From: Pseudoselenomonas ruminantium
GTDB taxonomy: Bacteria; Bacillota; Negativicutes; Selenomonadales; Selenomonadaceae
Assembly: GCA_015058625.1 (NCBI GenBank)
Contig: SVCA01000008.1
Location: forward strand, 93,630-157,629
Length of the DNA stretch: 64,000 nucleotides
Direction of reading: 5' to 3'
Shown in pieces: positions 32,389 through 41,088 of the stretch (the first letter of the stretch is position 1; every line of letters starts with the position of its first letter). Made by a program: the position numbers and the translations under genes. Below the pieces are notes generated by a model, which had not been told where the DNA came from, ran no database searches, and saw nothing but the letters and a program-made list of their open reading frames with translations.

Positions 32389-33059
32389 GATACATCCACC
32401 TCAGCAGCTGCGAGCCCTGTCTGCACCGCCCAAATGGCCAGCTGCGTGCGGTCCCTGAGCCCCAGTTTGGACAGGGTACTGGACAGACCATTGCGCACCG
32501 TGCCTTCCGAAAGCCGCAGTTTTTCCGCAATCTCCTTATTGGAAAGGCCATGCCCCACCAGATGCGCGATATTGCGCTCCGTGCGGCTGAGGCCCTCGGT
32601 GCTGGGATTCGTCTCCACCGCATTGCTGCCCTGCGCCATCTGATTAAAGAACTTCACGACCTTGGCCACAATCCCCGGGTTAATCATGGCCCCGCCGGAA
32701 ACGACCGTGCGAATGGCTCCGGTGAGTTCCGGCACGGACACGCCCTTCAACAGATAGCCGCTGGCTCCATATTTTAAGGCATTAAACACGTATTCATCAT
32801 CATCAAAGGTGGTGAGGATGATGATTTTGACTGCCGGATAGAGCCGCTTGACCTCGCGGGTCGCCTCGACCCCGTTCAGCTCCGGCATGCGCACATCCAT
32901 CAGAATGACATCCGGCTGGCTGTCCGTCAGCATATCCATCAAAATCTGACCATTTTCTGCCACGCCGGTTACTTCAATATCCTCATTCTGATCCAATACG
33001 ATTTTCAGACTTTCCCGGATGAGTTCCTGGTCATCGGCGATAATCACCTTTATCATCAA
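32385..33059 (-). CDS. NarL/LuxR-type response regulator
   Basis: 224 residues. Receiver domain with phospho-acceptor D55 (VILMDVRMPE), T in IIILTTF and K in YLLKG; C-terminal LuxR helix-turn-helix (LSRTERNIAHLVGHGLSNKE split, then LRLSEGTVRN). The start overlaps the kinase stop (ATGA). It should be phosphorylated by that kinase and control transport or its own operon. Confidence 0.93.
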   Translation of the reverse strand: MMIKVIIADDQELIRESLKIVLDQNEDIEVTGVAENGQILMDMLTDSQPDVILMDVRMPELNGVEATREVKRLYPAVKIIILTTFDDDEYVFNALKYGASGYLLKGVSVPELTGAIRTVVSGGAMINPGIVAKVVKFFNQMAQGSNAVETNPSTEGLSRTERNIAHLVGHGLSNKEIAEKLRLSEGTVRNGLSSTLSKLGLRDRTQLAIWAVQTGLAAAEVDVS

Positions 33060-34387
33060 ACATCTGCCTCCCCATTATTATCCATTGCATTCTTCCCCAT
33101 GGGTATGGTGGCTTCCAAAGTAAAGCCCTTGTCACTCCAATACCGCAGCCGCCCATGCAGAAGTTCCAGCCGCTCCTCCATGTGGCGCAGGCCAAAGCCC
33201 TGCTTTGGATTGTCGCAGCCTTTGCCATTGTCGGCAATCATGATGTAGAACCGCCCCGGTTCCGTACCGCAGGTGACGGTGACCTTCGTAGCCTTGCCAT
33301 GGCGGCGGGCATTGGTTATGCCCTCCTGCACAATGCGGTAGATGACTTCTTCCTCATCTTCCCGCAGCTTCTCCGGCCAGCCCAGCTCCACCAGATGGAT
33401 TTCCACACCGGATGAGGCCGAGAACTCGGCGATAACCTTCTTCACCGCCTGCTGCAGCGGCATTTTTTCCAAATCATCCGGGCGCAATTTCTTCACGGAA
33501 CGACGCACGTCCACAATGCCATGGCGGGCCGTCTCCCGGATTTTTTCCAACTGCTTCTTGGCGGCTGCCGGCACTGCATCCACGAGCACAATGCAGGCAT
33601 CCAGCCCGGCCACAATGCCCGTCAGGGTGTGGCCCAGCGTATCATGAATCTCCCGGGCCAGACGGTTGCGCTCGCGTGTCTCAGCCGTGCGCTCCGCCTC
33701 CAAGGCATACGCCCGCAGCCGCACATTGGCTTCCTCCAGCTGTTTGTTGAGACTGGCAATACGCTCCTTCTCATGGTGCTTGCTCTGCACCAAAAGCACC
33801 AGATACAGCACGAACAGTACGATATTGAACGACTGAAAGCCGTTCTTTATCGCCAGCAGCACCGACTGCACCTCCGGCCGGTAATAGGCCGTGTAGACAT
33901 CAAAGGGTGCCACATGGCGTTGAAAGATGGCCATATTGTAGTTGGCCATGAAGTAAATCCCGAGCATGGCGCCCAAGAGTAGCCAGCTCTGATTCTCCCC
34001 GTGATAGCGGTGCATGAGGTCAGCCACCGCCAACAGCACAATGCCGTCATAAGCCAGATTCAGACTTTTCATCAGCATCATACAGATGCCAATTTCCGCG
34101 GCAAAAATCAAATGGAGCTGACCTGAAGTCATGCCGCCGTGACGGTAGAGCTTGCCCAGCAGAATCAGCAGGGCATAGGAACCCACCGACAGCAAAAAAC
34201 CTTTCAAGGCCGGCAGCGGCACAATGGGCAGAGTGGTCAAAAATGCATGGGCCGTCATGCTGTTCACGATTTTTTCCTGCGTCAGGCTCATAAACCCGGC
34301 CATCAGCAAAACAACCAGCCCATTGTAAAGTCCCAGCAAGCCATAGAGCCATTCGAGCCGCCGTTCCTCCCATGTATATTCCCCGGC
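33056..34387 (-). CDS. HisKA_3 sensor histidine kinase
   Basis: 443 residues from the ATG at 34387, which overlaps the stop of the upstream SBP gene (TAATG). Six to seven predicted membrane helices in the first 210 residues, a coiled-coil linker (about 215-250), HisKA_3 box REIHDTLGHTLTG, and an ATPase region with NARRHG, ADNGKGCDNP and FGLRHMEERL. No periplasmic sensing domain, so signals probably come through the neighbouring binding proteins. Partner of the LuxR-type regulator. Confidence 0.92.
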   Translation of the reverse strand, partial: AGEYTWEERRLEWLYGLLGLYNGLVVLLMAGFMSLTQEKIVNSMTAHAFLTTLPIVPLPALKGFLLSVGSYALLILLGKLYRHGGMTSGQLHLIFAAEIGICMMLMKSLNLAYDGIVLLAVADLMHRYHGENQSWLLLGAMLGIYFMANYNMAIFQRHVAPFDVYTAYYRPEVQSVLLAIKNGFQSFNIVLFVLYLVLLVQSKHHEKERIASLNKQLEEANVRLRAYALEAERTAETRERNRLAREIHDTLGHTLTGIVAGLDACIVLVDAVPAAAKKQLEKIRETARHGIVDVRRSVKKLRPDDLEKMPLQQAVKKVIAEFSASSGVEIHLVELGWPEKLREDEEEVIYRIVQEGITNARRHGKATKVTVTCGTEPGRFYIMIADNGKGCDNPKQGFGLRHMEERLELLHGRLRYWSDKGFTLEATIPMGKNAMDNNGEADV

Positions 34388-34389
34388 CA

Positions 34390-35355
34390 TTAATCCCATC
34401 CTCTCATTTCGGTTCCCAGATTATCCCGGGTAAGCAGCATTGTGGGCAGGCGCATGAGCTTCGGCACCTTTTCTCCCGCCAGCAGCTTATAAGCCTGTTC
34501 CGCCGCATGACGGCCCAAAGCACGCGGCGACTGGCCTGCCGTAGCCATCATATGGCCCTGATAAATCATTTCCTTGGTTTCCGGCACCCCGTCCACGCCA
34601 TAGACCAGCACCTTGTCCAGGCGGCCCACGTTTTGCAGGGCGGCCATAGCCCCCATAGCCGCAGGGTCATTCAGCGCCATCACCACATCGATTTCTGGAT
34701 GGCGTTTCAGCATTTCCTGCATGGCCGGCATGGCCAGCTCCAGCTGTCCCCGGCACTCCGCCTGCGCCACCACTTTGAAATTGGGATTGCCTGCCAATCT
34801 GTCCAAAAAGCCCTGAATTCTGTCCACAGAAGAACGGGCTTCCGAATGTTTCAGCAGGGCGATATTGCCCCCGCTGGCATGTTCCAGCAAATGCTCGGCA
34901 CATTGCTGGCCTGCCAGATAATTATCCGACACCACCGTAGCGGCTACATAATTCTCATCTTCTACGTTCGTATCCACGGCAATCACCAGCACATTGGCCT
35001 CTTTGGCCAGCTGCAGCGCTGGCGCAATGCGCTGCCAGTCCACAGGGTTGATGAAGATGACATCCACCCCGCTGTTGATAAGGTCCCGCACCGCTTCTTC
35101 CTGCCGTTCCACCGACAACGCAGGGTCCCGGGAAATAAGCACATCTCCCCGCCGCTCCACTTCCATGCGGATTTCCTCATCCACGATTTCATAGAAGGGA
35201 TTGTTGAGGGTCATATAGACCGCCCCAAACTTGCGCCGATGTTCCGTCTGCCGCAGAGAAAAATCCGTCTGCATTACCTGCCACATGATAAGCCCTGTCA
35301 AAAACAACAGCAAGGCCCCCATCACGCTCCAAAAGAACCGCTCGCCTCGTTCCAT
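34390..35355 (-). CDS. Membrane-anchored periplasmic sugar-binding protein (Peripla_BP_4)
   Basis: 321 residues. N-terminal helix (about 9-27) with no signal cleavage site, then a ribose/galactose-type binding fold (FGAVYMTLNNPFYEIVDEEI, DVIFINPVDWQ, GNIALLKHSEARSSVDR, DVVMALNDPAAMGAM, LVYGVDGVPETKEM). Looks like an anchored sensor subunit for the downstream kinase, comparable to binding-protein-coupled kinases. First gene of the four-gene unit; TATAAT on the minus strand at 35394-35399. Confidence 0.83.
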   Translation of the reverse strand: MERGERFFWSVMGALLLFLTGLIMWQVMQTDFSLRQTEHRRKFGAVYMTLNNPFYEIVDEEIRMEVERRGDVLISRDPALSVERQEEAVRDLINSGVDVIFINPVDWQRIAPALQLAKEANVLVIAVDTNVEDENYVAATVVSDNYLAGQQCAEHLLEHASGGNIALLKHSEARSSVDRIQGFLDRLAGNPNFKVVAQAECRGQLELAMPAMQEMLKRHPEIDVVMALNDPAAMGAMAALQNVGRLDKVLVYGVDGVPETKEMIYQGHMMATAGQSPRALGRHAAEQAYKLLAGEKVPKLMRLPTMLLTRDNLGTEMRGWD

Positions 35356-35577
35356 ACCTGCAAACTCCGCCTTTCTCAGTCAATCTAAGTCAAATTATAC
35401 CGCCAATACTTAGTTTTTACCATATTATTCCCATCCTCCGAAAAAAAAATCAGCAACAAGACAAATGTCCCCGCACATTCGCGTGTAAATATGATATAAT
35501 AAAGATTAACACTCATAATGAATATGGAATGTAAAGCAAGTTAAAGGCAATGTGTATCTGTAGGAGGAATGAACAGC

Positions 35578-35940
35578 ATGGACATTAAGTACGACGTAGC
35601 AATCACGGCCATCGGCAACCTGGCCAAGACCTTTCTGACCAATAACAACAGCGCAATCCTGTTGGATGAAGGCATCCGCCCGAACCTTTCGGATATGGTG
35701 CTGGAACACACCCCCGGCAAACTCGAAGAAGACATCAAGAAGGGCGACAAGCTCCTGATGGGCGGCATCAAGTACACCATCGAAAAAGTCGGTGACGCCG
35801 TTAATGACAACCTCCGCGAAGAAGGTCATTGCACGCTGGTGTTCAACGCCGAAGGCTCCATGCCCGGCCAGATTATCGTCAAGGGTCCGTCCCTGCCCGT
35901 GCTGACTGTCGGCGCACATATTACCTTTACCAAGAAATAA
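35578..35940 (+). CDS. PTS glucitol/sorbitol-type EIIA, stand-alone
   Basis: 120 residues from ATG at 35578 (AGGAGG 10 bases upstream). SrlB/GutA-like: LDEGIRPNLSDMVLEHTPGK with His44 as likely phospho-site, DAVNDNLREEGHCTLVF and MPGQIIVKGP match the family. No srlA/srlE EIIB or EIIC is nearby, so transport of a hexitol is not certain and a regulatory role is possible. Preceded by TGA-TATAAT at about 35492-35497; followed by a strong terminator. Confidence 0.83.
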   Translation: MDIKYDVAITAIGNLAKTFLTNNNSAILLDEGIRPNLSDMVLEHTPGKLEEDIKKGDKLLMGGIKYTIEKVGDAVNDNLREEGHCTLVFNAEGSMPGQIIVKGPSLPVLTVGAHITFTKK

Positions 35941-35954
35941 GAAACTGCCCATAC

Positions 35955-36002
35955 AGGAGGGGCGACAAAATGTATCCGCACTTTGTCGCCCCTCCTTTTT
36001 TT
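35955..36002 (+). terminator. Intrinsic terminator
   Basis: 15-base perfect arms AGGAGGGGCGACAAA (35955-35969) and TTTGTCGCCCCTCCT (35982-35996), followed by T7. Confidence 0.95.
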
Positions 36003-36064
36003 GCTGCCTGTGGCAGGATTATGACATGTCAAAGGCGAAAGTAACTTTATTATATTGTTTGCTT

Positions 36065-36098
36065 TGTGTCGCTTTTATTGTTGAATAATTGCGACACA
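36065..36098 (+). promoter_or_regulatory. Inverted repeat ahead of the signalling operon
   Basis: TGTGTCGC (36065-36072) and GCGACACA (36091-36098), 18-base AT-rich spacer, starting about 20 bases before the first start codon. It may be an operator or a leader hairpin. A perfect TGACATGTCA lies upstream at 36022-36031. Confidence 0.45.
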
Positions 36099-36118
36099 TA
36101 TATTATGGAGGCGAGGAC

Positions 36119-38173
36119 ATGAGGATTTATTCATGGGCCAGGCAGCTGTGCGCCCTGCTGCTCATCCTTGGCACCATACTGCTGCCCGCCCGCGCCTCGG
36201 CCATTGAGGAACTGAAGGTAGGCTATGTGCCGGGGACGGGCTTTGTCGAGGAAGACCGCCCGGGGCATCTGCGAGGCAACGGCTATGAATATATGGAATT
36301 TCTTTCAGGCTTTCTGGGGGCAAAGTTCACCTATATCCCCTGCGTAAACTGGTGGGAGGCCGGCGCCAAGTTAAACAGCGGTGAGATTGACCTGCTGCCT
36401 GCCATGCCCGGCGACTACAAGAGCCTGCCCTTTGCCCGGCGCACTGACCATGTTATCGCCCGCTTCCCCATGGAATTGGTGGTGCAGGAAGATTTCGCCG
36501 GTGGCCATCTGCGGCTGGGAACACTGGATTACAATTATCCCACGCCTAACCTTACCCGCATAGCCAAAGAACATGGCTTCAACTACGAGCTGGTAACCTT
36601 CCATGAGCCTGCAGCCATGAAAAACGCCTTTGCCAGCCACGCCATTGACGGCTATATCCAGCCCCTGCTGCACCCTGGAAAAGCCGAACGGGTACTGGCA
36701 CTCTTTGACCGGGTGAGTTACCGCCTGCTGGTTCGCCAGGACAGAAGCGAACTCTTTGCCCGGGTCAATGCCGCTCAGGACAATCTACTCCTGAACCAGC
36801 CCAATATCCGCAACCGGCTCAACGATAAATACGAGCGGTCCAAGGGATTCCCCCTCGTGCTGTCCCCTGCGGAACAGGCTTACCTGCAGGATAAGAAAGT
36901 CCTCAAAGTTGCCGTACTGATGCGCAGCAAGCCCTACTTCTATCAGGATGCTGACGGAACATGGACGGGGGCCACGAAAGCCCTGCTTGACCAGCTGGCA
37001 GCAGATTTGGGCATTCAGATTGAACTGGTAGAGGAAAAATCCCTGACAGAAATCCACCGCTTGCTTAAGCGTGGCACGGTGGATATGGTCGCGGATGTGC
37101 CCTGCGATTTCAGCTGGCTGGATGAGCTGGGTCTTATCCCGACCCAGCCTTATCTCGACATCGGCTTTGTGCCCATCACCAAGCACAGCGCCGTTCTGCC
37201 GGAATCGCCCAAAGTTGCCGCCGTGGACGGACTGTTTGAAACCGTCACCTTCGTCAAGGCCAGCTATCCCGAGGAGCGGATTCTCTACTGCAAGAGTTTA
37301 GAGGAATGCTGTCAGGCCGTCAGCAACGGTCTGGCAGATATCACCTACATTCCCCGGGCTACCGTTCCCTCCCTGCTGGAATCGTCCTCGGCCTACAATC
37401 TGTCAGCAGATACGGAGCAGGTCTTTGCCAGCACCATCAGCCTCGGTGTTGCCCAGAATGCCGACCGCCGGCTCTGGCAGATTCTCAACAAGGAAATCAA
37501 TCATCTGCCGCCCGGACTGCTGACTACGACCCTGAATCAGGGAACCCATGAACACATCCGGCACTTCAGCCCCCAGTATCTCCTGTACCATTATCCCCAA
37601 CAGGCAGCCCTGCTGATTTTCCTCATCATGGCCATCATCATGGGCATTATCTACTACCGTTCCCGAAACCACCGTCAGCAGCTGGCGGCCATGGAGCAGC
37701 TGGCCTGCAGGGATAAATTCAGTCAACTCCCCAATATGCTCTATCTGGAGCAGCACCTTGAAGAATTGATGGGCAAAATCCCCACAGGCTCTGCAAAACC
37801 CGCCTGCTATCTGGCGCTCTTTGCCATAACCCCCAAGGACGCCTCTGCCAGCCGCCATCTTTTGGCCCCGCCCCTGCAGGAAGCGGCCCGGCTCTTAGCG
37901 GCTAAGGAGTGGGTACTGTCCGTTGCGGCTGGAACAGTCAGCGGCGAGCTTATCTGCCTCTGTACCGCGCAAAACAACAGGCAGATGCTGAACTTTGCTG
38001 CCGAATTCGTTACGGACCTGAACGCCCTGCAGGAGAATTACGCATGGCAGGCAGGCTGCTGCCCCATGACCGACAAAAATCTCTCTCAGGCCGAAGCAAT
38101 AGCTGCCCAGGCCTGCCAGGAAGCCAGAGAAAAAGGAGCCCCTGCCCGTTTTGGGGATAAACCAATGGAATAA
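36119..38173 (+). CDS. Tandem solute-binding-domain sensor with degenerate GGDEF
   Basis: 684 residues from ATG at 36119 (GGAGGCGAGG upstream). Signal peptide to about 26, two SBP_bac_3-type domains (about 30-240 and 255-480), one membrane helix (about 495-515), then about 165 residues that begin like a GGDEF domain (CRDKFSQLPNMLYLE) but lack the GGDEF signature. It is related in design to the EAL sensor at 15352. Cytoplasmic output is therefore unlikely to be enzymatic; it may bind or signal to the co-encoded regulator and kinase. First gene of a five-gene operon. Confidence 0.82.
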   Translation: MRIYSWARQLCALLLILGTILLPARASAIEELKVGYVPGTGFVEEDRPGHLRGNGYEYMEFLSGFLGAKFTYIPCVNWWEAGAKLNSGEIDLLPAMPGDYKSLPFARRTDHVIARFPMELVVQEDFAGGHLRLGTLDYNYPTPNLTRIAKEHGFNYELVTFHEPAAMKNAFASHAIDGYIQPLLHPGKAERVLALFDRVSYRLLVRQDRSELFARVNAAQDNLLLNQPNIRNRLNDKYERSKGFPLVLSPAEQAYLQDKKVLKVAVLMRSKPYFYQDADGTWTGATKALLDQLAADLGIQIELVEEKSLTEIHRLLKRGTVDMVADVPCDFSWLDELGLIPTQPYLDIGFVPITKHSAVLPESPKVAAVDGLFETVTFVKASYPEERILYCKSLEECCQAVSNGLADITYIPRATVPSLLESSSAYNLSADTEQVFASTISLGVAQNADRRLWQILNKEINHLPPGLLTTTLNQGTHEHIRHFSPQYLLYHYPQQAALLIFLIMAIIMGIIYYRSRNHRQQLAAMEQLACRDKFSQLPNMLYLEQHLEELMGKIPTGSAKPACYLALFAITPKDASASRHLLAPPLQEAARLLAAKEWVLSVAAGTVSGELICLCTAQNNRQMLNFAAEFVTDLNALQENYAWQAGCCPMTDKNLSQAEAIAAQACQEAREKGAPARFGDKPME

Positions 38174-38188
38174 TGAGGAGGAAAAACC

Positions 38189-38629
38189 ATGAGTAAATTA
38201 CCCGTTATTTTAGTCGTTGATGATGATGAAATGAATATCGCCATGGCCAAAAGCATCTTGGAAATGAAGGTGCGGGCCGAAATTCTGACCACCACCAGCG
38301 GCTCTGACTGTCTGAACATCCTGCAAAAGCGGCAGGGGGCCATTGACTTAATCCTGCTCGACATCGCCATGCCCGGCATGGATGGCCTGCAGACGCTCTC
38401 GAGCATTCGGAAAAATCCCGACTATGCCGATATGAAGGTTATCTTCCTCACCGCTGCCGCCGACAGAGAAACCATCGTCAAGGCCAGCCAGCTCAAAATC
38501 GCAGACTATGTAAAAAAACCTTTTATCCCCGCCGACCTCATCGCCCGGGTGGAAAAACAGATTTTCCCGCCCATCCAAAATCAGGAAGTCAATGACATCT
38601 TTAAGGCACTAGATAACCTGGGACTCTAA
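38189..38629 (+). CDS. CheY-like single-domain response regulator
   Basis: 146 residues: receiver domain with acidic pocket DDDE (11-14), phospho-site D58 (LILLDIAMPGMDG), T in VIFLTAAADR and K in DYVKKPF. About 20 extra C-terminal residues and no output domain. Likely receives phosphate from the Hpt domain of the hybrid kinase at the operon's end. SD GAGGAGG upstream; 15 bases after the sensor gene. Confidence 0.92.
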   Translation: MSKLPVILVVDDDEMNIAMAKSILEMKVRAEILTTTSGSDCLNILQKRQGAIDLILLDIAMPGMDGLQTLSSIRKNPDYADMKVIFLTAAADRETIVKASQLKIADYVKKPFIPADLIARVEKQIFPPIQNQEVNDIFKALDNLGL

Positions 38630-38639
38630 GGAGTAAATT

Positions 38640-39983
38640 ATGGGCGGTCATAACGAGCAAGAATATAGCCAGCGGGGCGGTCTTTTGGACGGTATCATCA
38701 TCCCCCTGAGCCGCCGCCTGCGCAAAATTGCATACTTCAAGGCCATTCGGGAATCCTTCTGCCTGATGATGCCGGTCATTATCCTGCTGACGCTCATCCA
38801 TATGACCGGCTATCTGCTCTGCAATCCCAACGGCCCCCTGCTGGGCGAGGACTGGCTGGGGCTGGGCAGTATCCTGACCGGCGGACTCCATGACCAGGCC
38901 TACCGTGAATCCGCCTTTTTTGCCTTGGGGAACCAAATCAAAGAGTATCTGGAAGTCACCAATATCCTGAACTCCCTGCTCTTTGCCATGGTACTGACCG
39001 TAAAACTGGCAGACCTTTGGCAGGGGAATAAATACCTTGCCCTTATCTGCACCGTATCGGCCTATCTCTTTTTAATCACCGCCTTTCCGGGCAGTTCCCA
39101 TGAACTCGCCCTGTACTTTGCCGGACGTGGCTTTTTTCTAGCACTGCTCATCGCGACCTTCAGCACGCTCATGTTCAGCCGCCTCTCCCAGCTGAAATTC
39201 TGCCAGCTGTCGGTAGTACCCGGACTGCCCCATGAAATGGCCGTCTCCCTGAAACTGCTGCTGCCCCTGAGCTTCACTCTGCTGGCCTCTTTGCTCACTG
39301 CTTTTGGCTGGATATCCATCGAAAGCTCCCTGCTTTCCCTGCCCGTCCTGCTGGCCAATGCCATCAGCGAAAGTATCCCCCAAAGCCCCGCTCTGGCCGT
39401 CGGCTACGAACTCATCCGGCGCCTGCTCTGGTGGCTGGGCCTCAACGGCAACAGCCTCACCTGTTTCTGGAGTGAAGCCTTCTATGTGCCGGCTCAAACG
39501 GCCAATGAACTTGCTGGCGGCAAATTCATCTTTACCGTTGAATTTTTCGACGCCACCTCCATTTCCCTCTTGGGGCTGGCCATTTCCGTCTGGGTCTTTG
39601 CCTCCCGCAGGAAACTGCGGCGGCTGTCTGCCTACTGCTTCCCCCTCATGCTGCTCTCCATCAACGAGCCCTTCCTCTTTGCCCTGCCCATCGTTCTCAA
39701 TCCCATGTTCCTCGTGCCATATCTATTGGCGCCCATACTCAATGTATTGGTGGGCTGGCTGGCCATTCACTGGGGCATTGTCCCCCTGTTCCGCTATACG
39801 GTGGAATCCACCGCCCCCGTGCTGCTGCAGGGCTGGCTGGCCACCGGTGATGTGATGGGAGCCGTGCTGCAGCTCGTATGGCTGAGCCTTGATATCGTGG
39901 TCTACACCCCCTTTGTCATCATTTTCAACCTGCTGACGCAGGAAGAAGACCGGCGGGAGGAGGCGCATCCCCATGAAGCTTAG
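38640..39983 (+). CDS. EIIC-like (lactose/cellobiose PTS family) membrane protein in a signalling operon
   Basis: 447 residues, about ten membrane helices. It resembles ChbC/CelB-type EIIC: INEPFLFALPIVLNPMFLVPY is the family's NEPxxFxxPIxxNPxxxxP signature (split). The other substrate motif, normally GIHG, reads GLNGNS, so the expected His is missing. No EIIA/EIIB genes adjoin it, and the operon is otherwise made of sensors and phosphorelay proteins. It is more likely a sugar-sensing membrane subunit, or a carrier uncoupled from phosphorylation, than a normal PTS permease. ATG follows AAGGAG. Confidence 0.75.
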   Translation: MGGHNEQEYSQRGGLLDGIIIPLSRRLRKIAYFKAIRESFCLMMPVIILLTLIHMTGYLLCNPNGPLLGEDWLGLGSILTGGLHDQAYRESAFFALGNQIKEYLEVTNILNSLLFAMVLTVKLADLWQGNKYLALICTVSAYLFLITAFPGSSHELALYFAGRGFFLALLIATFSTLMFSRLSQLKFCQLSVVPGLPHEMAVSLKLLLPLSFTLLASLLTAFGWISIESSLLSLPVLLANAISESIPQSPALAVGYELIRRLLWWLGLNGNSLTCFWSEAFYVPAQTANELAGGKFIFTVEFFDATSISLLGLAISVWVFASRRKLRRLSAYCFPLMLLSINEPFLFALPIVLNPMFLVPYLLAPILNVLVGWLAIHWGIVPLFRYTVESTAPVLLQGWLATGDVMGAVLQLVWLSLDIVVYTPFVIIFNLLTQEEDRREEAHPHEA

Positions 39984-41088
39984 CAGTCACGATATGCTGA
40001 AACGCCGCTTTGTGGCCTTTGCCCTTTTGCAGGCCTTCCTGCTGTGTCTGGCCATATTCCTCTCCATCAACTACTTTGGCTCGGCCATCTGGGAGAAGCG
40101 CGATGCGGTGGGCCTGATTCTTGCCAGCCCCAAAGATGCGCCGGGCTGGCCAAGAGAAATGGCACAGGGGCTGCAAAAGGCCTGCAACGAGCGCAGTTTT
40201 AACCTCTATATCGAAGACAATGTGAACAGCGACGACAACAGCCTTGCCCGGGTAACGGAAAACCTCGTCAACAAAGGGGTCAAAAAAATCTTTCTGGCCA
40301 ACCCCGGCTACCAGCACAATCTGGAAGCCATTGCCCGCCGCTATCCGCAGGTGGAATTCTACGCCAACTCCGTCGGCGAGACCATTTCCGACCGCATGTT
40401 CAACTATTCCATGCGCTATTACGAGGTGCGCTATTTGGCAGGAATGCTCGCAGGACTCCACAGCCAGACAGGTATTGTCGGTTATCTGGCCCCCTTTCCT
40501 GCACCGGAAACACGCCGGGATGTCAACGCCTTTGCCTTAGGCGTGCTGAAGGTGCGCCCGGAGGCCCGGATTCTCGTCCAATGGACGGGACAGTGGATTT
40601 CCCCCGAAAAGGAAAATAAGGCTCTCTACATTCTGAAGCACGAAGGCGCTGATGTGATTACCTATTTTGCCGCCTCCCAGCATCCGGCGCAGGAAGCTGC
40701 CACCTTGGGGCTCGACTACATCGACTTCCACGGTGCAGGGCTGAAAACACCCCCGCACTGCCTTGCCTCTATCGAAACGGACTGGCAGCAGGTCTATGGC
40801 AAGCTGCTCCAAATCAACGGCCATAAAACGGCCAACAAGGTCTACTGGCAGGGCATACTGGATGATGTGATTACCCTGCGGCTGGCCCCGAATCTCAGTC
40901 CCCGTGAAGAAGCGCTGGTACTGCGGGCCCGGCAGGAACTTTTGCAGGGCTATCCCGTATTCTCCGGCAACATCGTGGACAGGGACGGCCATGTGCGCTG
41001 TCAGGAAGGCGAAGTCATCGCCAACAACAGCCTGCGGGAAAAAATGGACTGGCTGGTGAAGGGAGTGGAAATCATTGAAACAAGATAA
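39973..41088 (+). CDS. BMP-family periplasmic binding protein, anchored
   Basis: 371 residues. N-terminal membrane helix (about 13-33), no lipobox, then a BMP/Med-like binding fold: ILASPKDAPGWPREMAQGL, KKIFLANPGYQH, EFYANSVGETISDRMFNYSM (split) and TGIVGYLAPFPAPETRRDVN. BMP proteins bind nucleosides and related ligands. The reading frame overlaps the EIIC-like gene by 11 bases and the kinase gene by 14 bases, showing tight coupling. Probably a ligand sensor subunit of this operon. Confidence 0.82.
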   Translation: MKLSSHDMLKRRFVAFALLQAFLLCLAIFLSINYFGSAIWEKRDAVGLILASPKDAPGWPREMAQGLQKACNERSFNLYIEDNVNSDDNSLARVTENLVNKGVKKIFLANPGYQHNLEAIARRYPQVEFYANSVGETISDRMFNYSMRYYEVRYLAGMLAGLHSQTGIVGYLAPFPAPETRRDVNAFALGVLKVRPEARILVQWTGQWISPEKENKALYILKHEGADVITYFAASQHPAQEAATLGLDYIDFHGAGLKTPPHCLASIETDWQQVYGKLLQINGHKTANKVYWQGILDDVITLRLAPNLSPREEALVLRARQELLQGYPVFSGNIVDRDGHVRCQEGEVIANNSLREKMDWLVKGVEIIETR

